Assembly (NCBI GenBank): GCA_944381515.1
Contig: CALWLM010000076.1
Span: 1 to 34,184 of the forward strand
Length of the DNA stretch: 34,184 nt
Reading direction: 5' to 3'
Source of the DNA: an uncultured Lachnospiraceae bacterium
Lineage (GTDB): Bacteria; Bacillota; Clostridia; Lachnospirales; Lachnospiraceae
Shown: piece after piece, positions 14,010 to 22,343 of the stretch
Layout: each line of letters starts with the position of its first letter
How positions within the stretch are numbered: position 1 is the stretch's first letter
Made by a program: the position numbers and the translations under genes
Notes under the pieces: model-generated
Databases searched by the model: none
Told to the model about the DNA's origin: nothing
What the model saw: the letters and a program-made list of their open reading frames with translations, nothing else

Positions 14010-16880
14010 ATGGAAAATACGTCTGAAAACAGGCAGGAAGAGCCGGATTTAAGGCCTTCGGATTATATTAATATCGGTCTGATCGCTCACGTAGATTCCG
14101 GAAAAACTACGCTGGCGGAGGGAATGCTGTATCGGACCGGGCAGCTGAGACAGCTGGGACGGGTGGACCACCGGGACGCTTTTCTTGATACCTATGAACT
14201 GGAGAAAAACAGAGGAATCACCATCTTTTCCAAGCAGGCGGTCTTCCCCCTGGGGCAAAGGAGGGTGACGCTGTTAGATACGCCGGGACATGTGGATTTT
14301 TCGGCGGAGATGGAGCGTACCCTGCAGGTGCTGGACTGCGCTGTGCTGGTAATCAGCGCCGCCGACGGCATTACAGGCCATGTAGGCACACTGTGGAGGC
14401 TGCTGGAAAGATATCAGGTGCCGGTGTTTATCTTTGTGAACAAGATGGACCAGCCGGGAGCAGATAAGGCAGAGATTCTCCGCACCGTGAAAAAATCTCT
14501 GGGAGAGGGCTGCGTGGACCTGATGCCTCAGGAGTCGGGCGAGCTTTGTGCAGATCAGCAGGAAGAGGTGGCCGTCTGCGATGAGAAGCTTCTGGAGCGG
14601 TATCTGGAAGGCGAGGCTGTGAAAAAAGAGGACATACGCCGGCTGGTGGAGGAACGCAGAGTTTTTCCCTGTTTTTTTGGTTCGGCTCTCCGGCTGGAGG
14701 GCGTGGACGAGCTGCTTGCCGGTCTGGAAAGCTACGCGCCGCGTCCTGCTTACGGGGAAGCCTTTGGGGCCAGGGTATACAAGATATCTAGGGACAGTCA
14801 GGGAAGCCGCCTGACACATATGAAAATTACCGGCGGAAGTCTGCGGGTAAAGGATGTAATAGGCGAAGAAAAGGCGGATCAGATCCGGATTTATTCGGGC
14901 GCAGGCTATCAGCTGGCAGAAGAGGCTCCGGCGGGCAGTATATGTGCGGTTACAGGGCTTGAGAAGACGCGCTGCGGTCAGGGCCTGGGAGCGGACCGCT
15001 GGTCGTGGCAGCCGGTATTGGAGCCGGTTCTGACCTATAAGCTGTCTTTGCCGGAAGGAAGCGACGTCCACGGTGCGCTCTCCAAGCTGAGGCGTCTGGA
15101 GGAGGAAGAACCGCAGCTTCATGTGCTCTGGGAAGAGCGGACGGGGGAGATCCATGTCCAGGTCATGGGAGAGGTACAGATCGAAATTCTCAAAGATATC
15201 CTGCTGCGGCGATTTGGACTGGCGGTGGAATTTGATTCCGGCAGTATTGTATATAAGGAAACGATAGAAGATGCAGTGGAGGGAATTGGCCATTTTGAAC
15301 CGCTGCGTCATTATGCGGAGGTGCATTTGCTGTTGGAGCCTGCGCCGCGGGGAAGCGGGCTGCATTTTGACACGGTATGCAGCGAGGATATGCTGGACCG
15401 CAGCTGGCAGCGGCTGATTTTGACCCATCTTGCAGAGCGGCAGCATCCCGGCGTGCTGACCGGTTCGGAGATTACCGATATGCGAATCACTCTCCTGGGC
15501 GGGCGGGCTCACAAGAAGCACACAGAGGGAGGGGATTTTCGCCAGGCCACCTACAGGGCGATCCGGCAGGGCCTGAAGAAAGCGCGCAGCGTTGTGCTGG
15601 AACCGGTGTACAGCTTCTGGCTGCGGGTGCCGTCCGACTGTCTGGGGCGGGCGATGACGGATCTGCGCCGGATGCACGGAGAATTCGGTCAGCCGGAGAT
15701 GGATCAGGAGAGCGCCGTGTTAATCGGAACGGTGCCGGCAGCCTGTCTGGGCGATTATGGACGGCAGGTGGCGGCCTACACCAGAGGAAGAGGCCAGCTC
15801 TCCTGCGAGCTGAAAGGATATGAGCGGTGCCACAATGAAGAGGAGGTTCTGGCAGCCTGCGGGTATGATTCGGAGGCAGATACGGACAACCCCACCGGTT
15901 CTGTCTTTTGCAGCCATGGAGCAGGATTCCTGGTTCCCTGGTATGAGGTGGATGAGATGGCCCATATGGGACGGCTGATGGAACGGGAAGACGAAGCGGA
16001 GGAGTCTGCCGGGGAGACGGAGGGAGGGACGGCCCTGATGCCGGAACTTTCTTATTCGTCCATGGTCAAAATGGATCAGGAGCTTGAGGAGATATTTGTG
16101 AGAACCTATGGCCCGATCCGGCGCCGGAGGGGGATGTTTGATTCCGCTGCCAGCGAGGGGTATAATGGGTACAATCCTCCGATGGAGGAGACCCCGGCAG
16201 CCGGCGCAGAGCAGAGAAAGCAGGAGGGCGCCCGGGATCTGAAGCGAAGCGGCGGACGGACCTCAAAGGGAGGAGGCAGACCCCCGGCGCGTCAGTATCT
16301 GCTGGTGGACGGCTACAATATTATTTTCTCCTGGCCGGAGCTAAAGGAGCTGGCCGGAATCAATATGGAGGCGGCCAGAGGAAAGCTGATGGATATTCTC
16401 AGCAACTACCAGGGCTACCGGAAAATGACGCTGATTCTGGTCTTTGACGCATATCGGGTGGAAGGCGGTACCGGCGAGATATTCCGCTATCACAATATTC
16501 ATGTGGTATTTACGAAGGAAGCGGAGACGGCGGATCAGTATATAGAAAAGACGGTTCATGAAATCGGCCGCAGCCATGAGGTTACGGTGGCAACCTCGGA
16601 TGCCCTGGAGCAGGTCATTATTTTGGGACAGGGGGCGCGGCGCATGTCGGCGGCGGAATTCTATGAAGAAATTCGTCTGACCGAGCAGGAGATCCGCCGG
16701 GAGCACCTGGGCCGAAAGGCATCGGGCCGCCGTTACCTCTTCGACGAGATCGACGAGGAGCTGGCCCAGCAGATGGAGCGGATTCGTCTGGGAAAGCAGG
16801 AGCCGGAGGAATACGGAAAGACACAAAACCGATACGAAGAAAAAGCAAAAAGGAAGGATAACGGGGAGGACCGAAAATGA
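14010..16880 (+). CDS. TetM/EF-G-like ribosome GTPase fused to a Rae1/YacP-type NYN endoribonuclease
   Basis: 956 residues. Residues 20-150 are a translation-factor G domain: AHVDSGKT (26-33), RGIT (68-71), DTPGH (90-94), NKMD (144-147). EF-G/TetM-like domains II-V follow to about residue 690, including VVLEPVYSF, a domain IV tip reading KHTEGGDFRQAT, and TRGRGQLSCELKGY. This is the ribosome-protection GTPase layout (TetM alone is about 640 residues). After a basic, Gly-rich linker (about 690-762), residues 763-956 match YacP/Rae1: YLLVDGYNII (D767), LILVFDAYRV (D813), TKEAETAD (839-842), VATSDALEQ (D864), GQGARRMSA, so all acidic residues of the nuclease are present. Rae1 cuts mRNA in the ribosomal A site. 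The ATG at 14010 has AGAAAGGGG before it. Coupled to DUF4317 by an ATGA overlap. Tetracycline resistance is possible but unproven. Confidence 0.9.
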   Translation: MENTSENRQEEPDLRPSDYINIGLIAHVDSGKTTLAEGMLYRTGQLRQLGRVDHRDAFLDTYELEKNRGITIFSKQAVFPLGQRRVTLLDTPGHVDFSAEMERTLQVLDCAVLVISAADGITGHVGTLWRLLERYQVPVFIFVNKMDQPGADKAEILRTVKKSLGEGCVDLMPQESGELCADQQEEVAVCDEKLLERYLEGEAVKKEDIRRLVEERRVFPCFFGSALRLEGVDELLAGLESYAPRPAYGEAFGARVYKISRDSQGSRLTHMKITGGSLRVKDVIGEEKADQIRIYSGAGYQLAEEAPAGSICAVTGLEKTRCGQGLGADRWSWQPVLEPVLTYKLSLPEGSDVHGALSKLRRLEEEEPQLHVLWEERTGEIHVQVMGEVQIEILKDILLRRFGLAVEFDSGSIVYKETIEDAVEGIGHFEPLRHYAEVHLLLEPAPRGSGLHFDTVCSEDMLDRSWQRLILTHLAERQHPGVLTGSEITDMRITLLGGRAHKKHTEGGDFRQATYRAIRQGLKKARSVVLEPVYSFWLRVPSDCLGRAMTDLRRMHGEFGQPEMDQESAVLIGTVPAACLGDYGRQVAAYTRGRGQLSCELKGYERCHNEEEVLAACGYDSEADTDNPTGSVFCSHGAGFLVPWYEVDEMAHMGRLMEREDEAEESAGETEGGTALMPELSYSSMVKMDQELEEIFVRTYGPIRRRRGMFDSAASEGYNGYNPPMEETPAAGAEQRKQEGARDLKRSGGRTSKGGGRPPARQYLLVDGYNIIFSWPELKELAGINMEAARGKLMDILSNYQGYRKMTLILVFDAYRVEGGTGEIFRYHNIHVVFTKEAETADQYIEKTVHEIGRSHEVTVATSDALEQVIILGQGARRMSAAEFYEEIRLTEQEIRREHLGRKASGRRYLFDEIDEELAQQMERIRLGKQEPEEYGKTQNRYEEKAKRKDNGEDRK

Positions 16881-17998
16881 ATAAGAAAGAAATTGCCGAG
16901 ATAAAAAAACAGTTTACGCCCCAGCGCTGCACAATTACTCGGATCTGCGGCTGCTATGTGGACGGCGACAAGGAGAAGCGCACCACCTTTAAGGACGCCT
17001 TTTTCTCTCTGCCGGAGGAGGATGCCTTTAAATATTTTGATATCTTTAAAAAGTCCCTGTCCGGGACCATTGGCAAAAATCTGATGACGATGGAATTTCC
17101 CCTGGACGAAGAAAAAGAAGGGGGCCGGCAGGAGTTTTTGCTGCGGGTTCGGGCCAGCCAGCTGAAGGACGAGGAAGTACTGGAGGACTTCTACGACAGG
17201 GTTATTGGAAACTATGACTATGGAGAGAATTATCTGATCCTGCTGATTCACGGAGCCTATGATATTCCAGGAAGGGGCACCGATAATGAGGAAATGTTTG
17301 ACGCCTCCGACGAGGTATACGAGTACCTGCTCTGCTGCCTGTGCCCGGTGAAGCTTTCCAAACCGGGGCTCTCCTACAATGCGGAGGATAATTGTTTCCA
17401 GAACCGCATTCGCGACTGGATTGTGGACATGCCTCAGAGCGGTTTTCTGTTCCCGGCCTTTCACGATCGCAGTACGGATCTTCATGCGGTGCTGTACTAT
17501 TCCCGCAATGCGGCTCAGCTGCATGGAGAATTTGCGGCAGAATTTCTGGGCTGCGTGACGCCTTTGGCGGCAGCCGACCAAAAGGAGGTCTTTCAGGAGC
17601 TGGTAGAGGAGACTCTGGGGGCGGACTGCGGCTATGAGACGGTCATGGCGATCAACGAAAAGATCAGCGAAATGATAGAGGAGCACAAGGAGGACCCGGA
17701 ACCGGTCACCCTTTATAAGGAGGATGTGCGTCAGATTTTCTTCGAGAGCGGCGTGCCGGAGGAGCGGCTGGAGGGCTTTGAGGAGAAATTCGAGGAAGCA
17801 GCCGGAGAGGATGCTGCTCTCATGGCGGCCAATGTGGTCGGCGTGCGGAAGCTGGAGGTCCGCACGCCCGACGTGGTGATTCAGGTGGCGCCTGACAGAG
17901 CGCAGCTGGTGGAGACGCGGATTATCGACGGCAGGAAATGTATTGTGATCGCCGCCGACGAGCATGTCCAGATCAATGGGGTGACGGTGCGGTCTTGA
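16877..17998 (+). CDS. DUF4317 family protein
   Basis: 373-residue cytoplasmic protein that I recognise as the Clostridia DUF4317 family (MNKKEIAEIKKQFTPQRCTI, CGCYVDGDKEKRTTFKDAFFSLPEE, PGRGTDNEEMFDASDEVYEY, IVIAADEHVQINGV). No enzyme motif, membrane segment or signal is visible; the sequence is rich in acidic residues. Its ATG overlaps the stop of the GTPase-nuclease gene (ATGA), so the two are made from one message by coupled translation and may act together. Function is unknown. The 3' end overlaps a GNAT pseudogene on the other strand. Confidence 0.85.
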   Translation: MNKKEIAEIKKQFTPQRCTITRICGCYVDGDKEKRTTFKDAFFSLPEEDAFKYFDIFKKSLSGTIGKNLMTMEFPLDEEKEGGRQEFLLRVRASQLKDEEVLEDFYDRVIGNYDYGENYLILLIHGAYDIPGRGTDNEEMFDASDEVYEYLLCCLCPVKLSKPGLSYNAEDNCFQNRIRDWIVDMPQSGFLFPAFHDRSTDLHAVLYYSRNAAQLHGEFAAEFLGCVTPLAAADQKEVFQELVEETLGADCGYETVMAINEKISEMIEEHKEDPEPVTLYKEDVRQIFFESGVPEERLEGFEEKFEEAAGEDAALMAANVVGVRKLEVRTPDVVIQVAPDRAQLVETRIIDGRKCIVIAADEHVQINGVTVRS

Positions 17999-18286
17999 CG
18001 ACTTTTCTCATCCCTGAACCACAAAATTCATTAGGAATTGTTCGGAAGCCTTTCTTTTCATAGAAGGCTTCCTTTCCTTTTTCGGCGATGAGCTGGATGC
18101 TGGAACGGCCGTTCTCCAGAGTCTGCTTTTCTACATATTGAATGAGCATATCGATGATGTGGCTGCCAATGCCTCTCTTTTCTGAATTTCCGAAAAATTA
18201 GCCCAGCCTACGCTTTCACGCAGCTGGCGATAATCTTCATAGGTCGGAGTGAGTTCCTTGTATTCAATGTTTTCTGCGCATCGCAT
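17973..18286 (-). pseudogene. GNAT acetyltransferase pseudogene (internal deletion with frameshift)
   Basis: The start MRCAENIEYKELTPTYEDY, with AGGAGAAAAT before it, and the segment LRESVGWANFSE are the N-terminus of a GNAT protein. The C-terminal part (RGIGSHIIDMLIQYVE, then IQLIAEKGKEAFYEKKGFR, then NEFCGSGMRK) is present in another frame. About 45 residues between them, including part of the acetyl-CoA site, are missing and the frame shifts at about 18178-18184. The remains end at a TGA at 17973-17975 inside the DUF4317 gene. No alternative intact product is visible. Confidence 0.8.
18044..18082 (+). terminator. Terminator of the GTPase-NYN / DUF4317 operon
   Basis: A 9-bp perfect stem (GGAAGCCTT 18044-18052 with AAGGCTTCC 18064-18072), 11-base loop, then TTTCCTTTTT. 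It lies inside the coding remains of the GNAT pseudogene. Confidence 0.85.
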
Positions 18287-18359
18287 TGCTGATTTTCTCC
18301 TTTCACCTGACCGCATTTGAACGATCAGCTGTGTATAAAGTCTATAAGCTGTTCTCATT

Positions 18360-19640
18360 TTACTGCAGAGGAAAGAAAAGAGGTACGAATATCAGGATGC
18401 CGGCGAGAAACAGGAAGGTAGGTGGCAGGCAATATTTGATGTAATCGGAGAATTCATATCCGGCCACCTCGGTCATGGCAATCTGAGCCGCGGCCAGAGG
18501 GGTGCAGCAGGCGGCGCTGGCAGCCAGAGTAATGCCGATGCAAAAAGGCATCGTGTGAAAGCCGTAAGCAGAGCACAGAGACAGAGCGATGGGCAGTACG
18601 ATGATGATGGCTGTGGAATTGGTGATAAACTGGCTGATAAAGAGAGCCAGAGCCACCAGGATGGCAAAGATGACAAAGGGAGAGCTGATGCCGCCCAGAA
18701 TGGAGGATACGGCCTGGCCGATAAGCTCGCCGGAGCCGGAGACAGTCAGGGCATTGGCCAGCCCCAGGCAGGAGGCGAGAAAGACGATGGTCTCCCAGTG
18801 CAGCTTGTGGACGATATCCCGGGTGCTGCAGCAGCCGGTAATGATGCACAGCAGCGCGGCGCACAGGGCGGTCATGGCGATAGGAAGAAGGGAAAGAATG
18901 TAGGATGCGATCATCAGAATGGTGATGATGAGCATAATCGTAAGCTTCTTCTTGTCGTAGGAGGCATGGAGGACCGAATGGGTTTCTTCGGTGTCGATTT
19001 CCATTTCATCCTCAGAACGATGGCCCCAGATTCTCTCCCCCAGAGGATAGCCGGCCGTCATCAGGTAGAGCAGATAGAGGGCGAACAGGCACAGCCCGGG
19101 GCCTGTTAAGTCCCACATGCCCATCTGCTGACCGGTCAGCTGGCTGAGAATGCCGTTGGCCGTCAGCTGCGGCGTACATCCGATCAGGGTACAGGCTCCT
19201 CCCAGCATGACGGAGCAGGCCACAGGAAGGACCAGGTTGCGTCTCTTCATCAGCGGAGAGACGCTGCATACGCTGTCGATGATGGGAAAGAAGGAGGCCA
19301 GAATGGCCGTATTGGCCAGGAACATGGATAAGATACCGGCCGTGAGACAGCTGATGAACAGAAAGAGACGTTCTCTGCCATGGGCCAGCCGGATGACCAT
19401 ACGGCCGGTCAGCTGGGCTGCGCCGGTCTGAAACATGGCGATGCCGACGATCATGGCGCTGGCCATCAGGATTACGATACTGTCGGAGAAGCCGCCGAAG
19501 GCGTCTTCAAAGGAGCAGACGCCAAAAAGAACCATCAGGGCGCATCCTAGGCATCCGGTGACTGCCGAGGGAAGCCATTCGGTGAGAAACAATACAACGC
19601 ACAGGAGGAGAATAATAATACCGATAACAGCAGGCTGCAA
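18360..19640 (-). CDS. SLC13/DASS-type anion permease
   Basis: Polytopic membrane protein with about 11 hydrophobic segments. It has two halves with the DASS/ArsB-like pattern, e.g. GFSDSIVILMASAMIVG, SMFLANTAILASFFPI, GGACTLIGCTPQLTANG and ISQFITNSTAIIIVLPIAL (the SNT/TNS substrate loop). The family moves di- and tricarboxylates or sulfate with sodium. TTG at 19640 is chosen because GAGGTG lies 5 bases upstream; the ATG at 19682 adds 14 hydrophilic residues, has no ribosome site and sits in a 16-bp tandem duplication. Downstream of a dehydrogenase and an MFS gene, with a hairpin between; likely part of the same function. Substrate not readable. Confidence 0.82.
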   Translation of the reverse strand: MQPAVIGIIILLLCVVLFLTEWLPSAVTGCLGCALMVLFGVCSFEDAFGGFSDSIVILMASAMIVGIAMFQTGAAQLTGRMVIRLAHGRERLFLFISCLTAGILSMFLANTAILASFFPIIDSVCSVSPLMKRRNLVLPVACSVMLGGACTLIGCTPQLTANGILSQLTGQQMGMWDLTGPGLCLFALYLLYLMTAGYPLGERIWGHRSEDEMEIDTEETHSVLHASYDKKKLTIMLIITILMIASYILSLLPIAMTALCAALLCIITGCCSTRDIVHKLHWETIVFLASCLGLANALTVSGSGELIGQAVSSILGGISSPFVIFAILVALALFISQFITNSTAIIIVLPIALSLCSAYGFHTMPFCIGITLAASAACCTPLAAAQIAMTEVAGYEFSDYIKYCLPPTFLFLAGILIFVPLFFPLQ

Positions 19641-19670
19641 ATTGTCACCTCGCTTTTCTTGGGGATTGTC

Positions 19671-19702
19671 ATAAGGCTGCATGTAAATAAGGCTGCATGT
19701 AA
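19671..19702. repeat. 16-bp tandem duplication before the SLC13 gene
   Basis: ATAAGGCTGCATGTAA occurs twice head-to-tail (19671-19686, 19687-19702). Each copy contains an ATG on the minus strand, so it creates false start codons upstream of the likely TTG start. Confidence 0.9.
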
Positions 19703-19714
19703 AAAGGACAGAAG

Positions 19715-19765
19715 TGCCCGCAGAAGGCGGGAGCCACTGCGGGCAGCTGACGGAGATGCCGTCAG
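19715..19765 (-). terminator. Tandem hairpins between the dehydrogenase and the SLC13 gene
   Basis: Stem 1 is CTGACGG/CCGTCAG (19747-19753 with 19759-19765); stem 2 is a 9-bp stem (19715-19723 with 19737-19745). On the minus strand the U-rich stretch comes about eight bases after stem 2, so this may be a leaky terminator that lowers SLC13 expression. Confidence 0.5.
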
Positions 19766-19796
19766 AGATCGGTTTTCTTTAAATCATTAATGGAAA

Positions 19797-20561
19797 TCAG
19801 ACGATGGTCCAGCCGCCGTCCACTAAGAGCAGCTGACCGGTGACATAGCTGGAGGCGTCGGAGGCCAGGTAAAGCATCGCGCCATTTAACTCGCCGGGTT
19901 TGCCGCGGCGGCCCATGGGGCAGTTGTTGCGGATGCCTGCTTCATATTTGTCGTCAGCCACCTTGTCGGACATTTCGCTGGCAAAATAGCCGGGTCCCAG
20001 AGTATTGACGGTAATGCCTTCCTTGGCCCATTCGGCGGCTAGAGCCTTGGTCATCATATAGACGGCGCCCTTGGCGGTGGAATAGCCGGAGCGGGGAACG
20101 CCGTTCATCGTTACCTGGCAGTGGAAGGAACCGATGTTGACGATCTTGCCATAGTGCTGAGCCAGCATTACCTTTCCGACTTCCCGGGCCATAAAGAATA
20201 CGCCGTTGACGTTGGTGTCCATAACGCGGCGCCAGGTCTCGTCGTCGGTCTCCACGGCGGGAGTGGCAAAGCCGGCGGCAGCATTATTGATCAGAATATC
20301 AATCCGTCCGAATTCCTTTACAACCGTGTCTACGGCATTTTTGATCTGAGCGGTGTCGGTGACGTCGCAGGGGACCACCAGGCATTTCACCCCGTATTTC
20401 TCCACTTCTTTCTTAACCTCGTTGAGCTTCTCAACACGACGGGCCATGATGGCCACGTTGGCTCCCTGTTCGCCCAGGCAGATGGCAAACTGTCTTCCCA
20501 GTCCGGAAGAAGCTCCGGTTACGACGGCGTATTTTCCGCTGACATCAAAATAGTTTTTCAT
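19797..20561 (-). CDS. Short-chain dehydrogenase/reductase (gluconate 5-dehydrogenase-like)
   Basis: NAD(P)-dependent oxidoreductase of 254 residues. Cofactor motif TGASSGLG (15-22), NNAAAG, catalytic S145, Y160 and K164 (YSTAK), and the end YVTGQLLLVDGGWTIV. A basic pair ARR at 40-42 after the second strand favours NADP(H). Closest in feel to gluconate/keto-acid sugar dehydrogenases; hydroxy-acid or steroid substrates are not excluded. AGGAGG precedes the ATG. It follows the MFS gene by 87 bases, suggesting that the carrier imports its substrate. Confidence 0.88.
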   Translation of the reverse strand: MKNYFDVSGKYAVVTGASSGLGRQFAICLGEQGANVAIMARRVEKLNEVKKEVEKYGVKCLVVPCDVTDTAQIKNAVDTVVKEFGRIDILINNAAAGFATPAVETDDETWRRVMDTNVNGVFFMAREVGKVMLAQHYGKIVNIGSFHCQVTMNGVPRSGYSTAKGAVYMMTKALAAEWAKEGITVNTLGPGYFASEMSDKVADDKYEAGIRNNCPMGRRGKPGELNGAMLYLASDASSYVTGQLLLVDGGWTIV

Positions 20562-20648
20562 AGTTGATTTCCTCCTGATTAGATTGATTATGTTATAGGG
20601 AAATTACATTGCAGTTCATCTTTGTGTTATGGCAGTCTGCCGCTTATA

Positions 20649-21938
20649 TTATTGGGGCTTATAGCCCAGAGCTTCGATTTTTCTGCGGCTGGCTATGTTG
20701 GACAGCAGATACAGAACGGATACCAATACCATCAGAGCCGCAAAGATGATCCAGGCCAGCGTGTAGGTGCCGGTGGAATCAAAGATGAAGGCCGCTACGG
20801 TGGGGCCGATGATCTGTCCGATGTTGCCGGCCATATTCATCCATCCGCTCATGACGCCGTATTCCCTGTCGCCGAAATTGCGTGAGGTGATGAGAAAGGG
20901 AATGGTGGAGGGAACGGCTCCCCCGATCATGTAGAGAGGAATCAGTATGGTGGCAAATATCATGTTTTGGGAGGCCAGCGCCATGCAGAGAAAGACTGCG
21001 CCATAAAACAGGGGAGAGATGACGGCGACCCTCTGAATTTTGAAAATATCGGACAGGACGCCCAGAAGGAATTTGCCCAGTATCATGGTTCCCAGAGCTG
21101 CGGAATACAGAGCGGCTGCCTGCGCGCGGTCTCCCGTCACCTCGGTAAAGTAGGAGACGAACTGGGCGCTGAAGGCGGCTGCGCCGATCATGGTGGTCAT
21201 ACCGGCCAGCCATTGGAACCACCAGCGGCTGGTGCGAAGGGCCTGAGCGCCGGTGATGCCGGCTTTTTCACCGGCTACGCTGCCGGACTTGGCCAGTTCT
21301 TCGGGAGTGGGATCGCCTACTCTGGTTTCAAAACCTTTGTCGCTGGGGTTGCTGACTACCAGAAGAAGGGAGATGGGAATCATGATCGCGTTGATTCCGG
21401 CCATGGCCAGATAACCGGTGCGCCAGCCGCCTGATTCGATTACGGCATTGACTACGTTGACAAGGACCAGGGCGCCGGCTCCGCTGCCCAGCATTCCGAT
21501 GGACATGGCCGTGCCTTTGATCTTAGGTCCGAACCAGCTGCTGACCATTATGGTGACGGGCAGGTTGGTAGCGCCGCTCCAGCCGATTCCTTGTATGCCG
21601 GCCAGTATATAGAGCTGCTGCAGGCTGGTAGCGCGGGACATAAGCAGATAGCAGAGGGATGTCAGCGTAACGCAGGCAGTGAGAACGTATTTTACCGGAA
21701 ACTTCTTGTAAATCTTCCCGATAAAGGCCGACGATAAAAGCATGGTGATGGTCATAATGGAATTTGTCTGGACATAAGCCGTCTGCGTAATGCCCAGCTC
21801 CTGGCAGATGGGATCGTAAAAAAGAGAAGAGCAGTTTACCTTAATTACATAACAGATAAACATGGACATGAAGCCGCAAAACAGCATGACCCAGCCGTAA
21901 TAGAAACGGCCGTCGACTATGAATGGATTCTTTTTCAT
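20649..21938 (-). CDS. MFS transporter, oxalate/formate or monocarboxylate type
   Basis: Twelve-helix permease of 429 residues. It begins FYYGWVMLFCGFMSMFICY and has GIGWSGATNLPVTIMVSSWFGPKIKGTAMSIGMLGSGAGAL, the group's long helix 4-5 signature. A soluble central loop follows (about 200-245), then GVMSGWMNMAGNIGQIIGP. This matches organic-anion MFS proteins. A strong AGGAGG lies before the ATG. First gene of the MFS/dehydrogenase/SLC13 set with a promoter at 22021-22048. Confidence 0.87.
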   Translation of the reverse strand: MKKNPFIVDGRFYYGWVMLFCGFMSMFICYVIKVNCSSLFYDPICQELGITQTAYVQTNSIMTITMLLSSAFIGKIYKKFPVKYVLTACVTLTSLCYLLMSRATSLQQLYILAGIQGIGWSGATNLPVTIMVSSWFGPKIKGTAMSIGMLGSGAGALVLVNVVNAVIESGGWRTGYLAMAGINAIMIPISLLLVVSNPSDKGFETRVGDPTPEELAKSGSVAGEKAGITGAQALRTSRWWFQWLAGMTTMIGAAAFSAQFVSYFTEVTGDRAQAAALYSAALGTMILGKFLLGVLSDIFKIQRVAVISPLFYGAVFLCMALASQNMIFATILIPLYMIGGAVPSTIPFLITSRNFGDREYGVMSGWMNMAGNIGQIIGPTVAAFIFDSTGTYTLAWIIFAALMVLVSVLYLLSNIASRRKIEALGYKPQ

Positions 21939-22020
21939 ACTTAACCTCCTGTGTGTGCCGGAACGGAAAAGAATTGTCCGGGCATTGGAAACTATTGTAA
22001 TACCCCTTTTTTACATTTTT

Positions 22021-22048
22021 ATCATATCACATTTTTTGGAATAATCAA
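22021..22048 (-). promoter_or_regulatory. Promoter of the MFS/dehydrogenase genes
   Basis: Minus strand TTGATT (22048-22043), 16-base spacer, TATGAT (22026-22021). About 80 bases before the ATG. Upstream at 22081-22095 is a GAAGCGCTTC palindrome that resembles a CcpA cre site only in part. Confidence 0.65.
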
Positions 22049-22112
22049 GAAAATTGATACAATAATGACGAATTTAATGCTCTGGAAGCGCTTCTTTCTT
22101 ATATATGGTAGT

Positions 22113-22153
22113 GGTTCTGTAATATCCCTCTACGGGATGCCGGTTCTGTAATA
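22113..22153. repeat. Two 12-bp direct repeats in the MFS / NlpC intergenic region
   Basis: GGTTCTGTAATA at 22113-22124 and 22142-22153, 29 bases apart, between the two divergent promoters. Could be binding sites; nothing else is recognised in this 400-base gap besides the promoters. Confidence 0.4.
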
Positions 22154-22251
22154 GCGGCGTAATATGCGCAATATCGGCTGCGGCGGGGCGGATTTTACAA
22201 CAGATGCCATAATTTGGCGGTATATTCTGCGAAAATATTGCCCGGAGGCTG

Positions 22252-22280
22252 TTGACAGGCCCCGGGCCCTCTGTTATAAT
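22252..22280 (+). promoter_or_regulatory. Consensus promoter of the NlpC/P60 gene
   Basis: TTGACA (22252-22257), 17-base spacer, TATAAT (22275-22280): a perfect sigma-A promoter, suggesting high constitutive expression. About 58 bases of leader before the ATG. Confidence 0.9.
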
Positions 22281-22343
22281 AGCAGCAGTTGTAACAAATT
22301 CGTAATAATTGACGCAGTTCTTTAATATATTTCGGAGGTACGA

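Noticed and set aside
14274-15677. Long open frame on the minus strand opposite the GTPase (about 467 codons)
   Set aside because: Antisense to conserved translation-factor domains; composition rich in His/Gln/Arg, typical of a shadow frame.
14010-16880. Calling the GTPase a tetracycline resistance gene
   Set aside because: The domain IV tip differs from TetM (KHTEGGDFRQ rather than SPVSTPADFR) and the nuclease fusion points to another role; resistance would need testing.
19797-21938. Bile-acid (bai-type) gene set from the dehydrogenase plus MFS pair
   Set aside because: No other bai-like enzyme nearby; the dehydrogenase looks closer to sugar-acid dehydrogenases.
22081-22095. CcpA cre site (GAAGCGCTTC palindrome)
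   Set aside because: Only part of the cre consensus fits; kept as a remark in the promoter entry.
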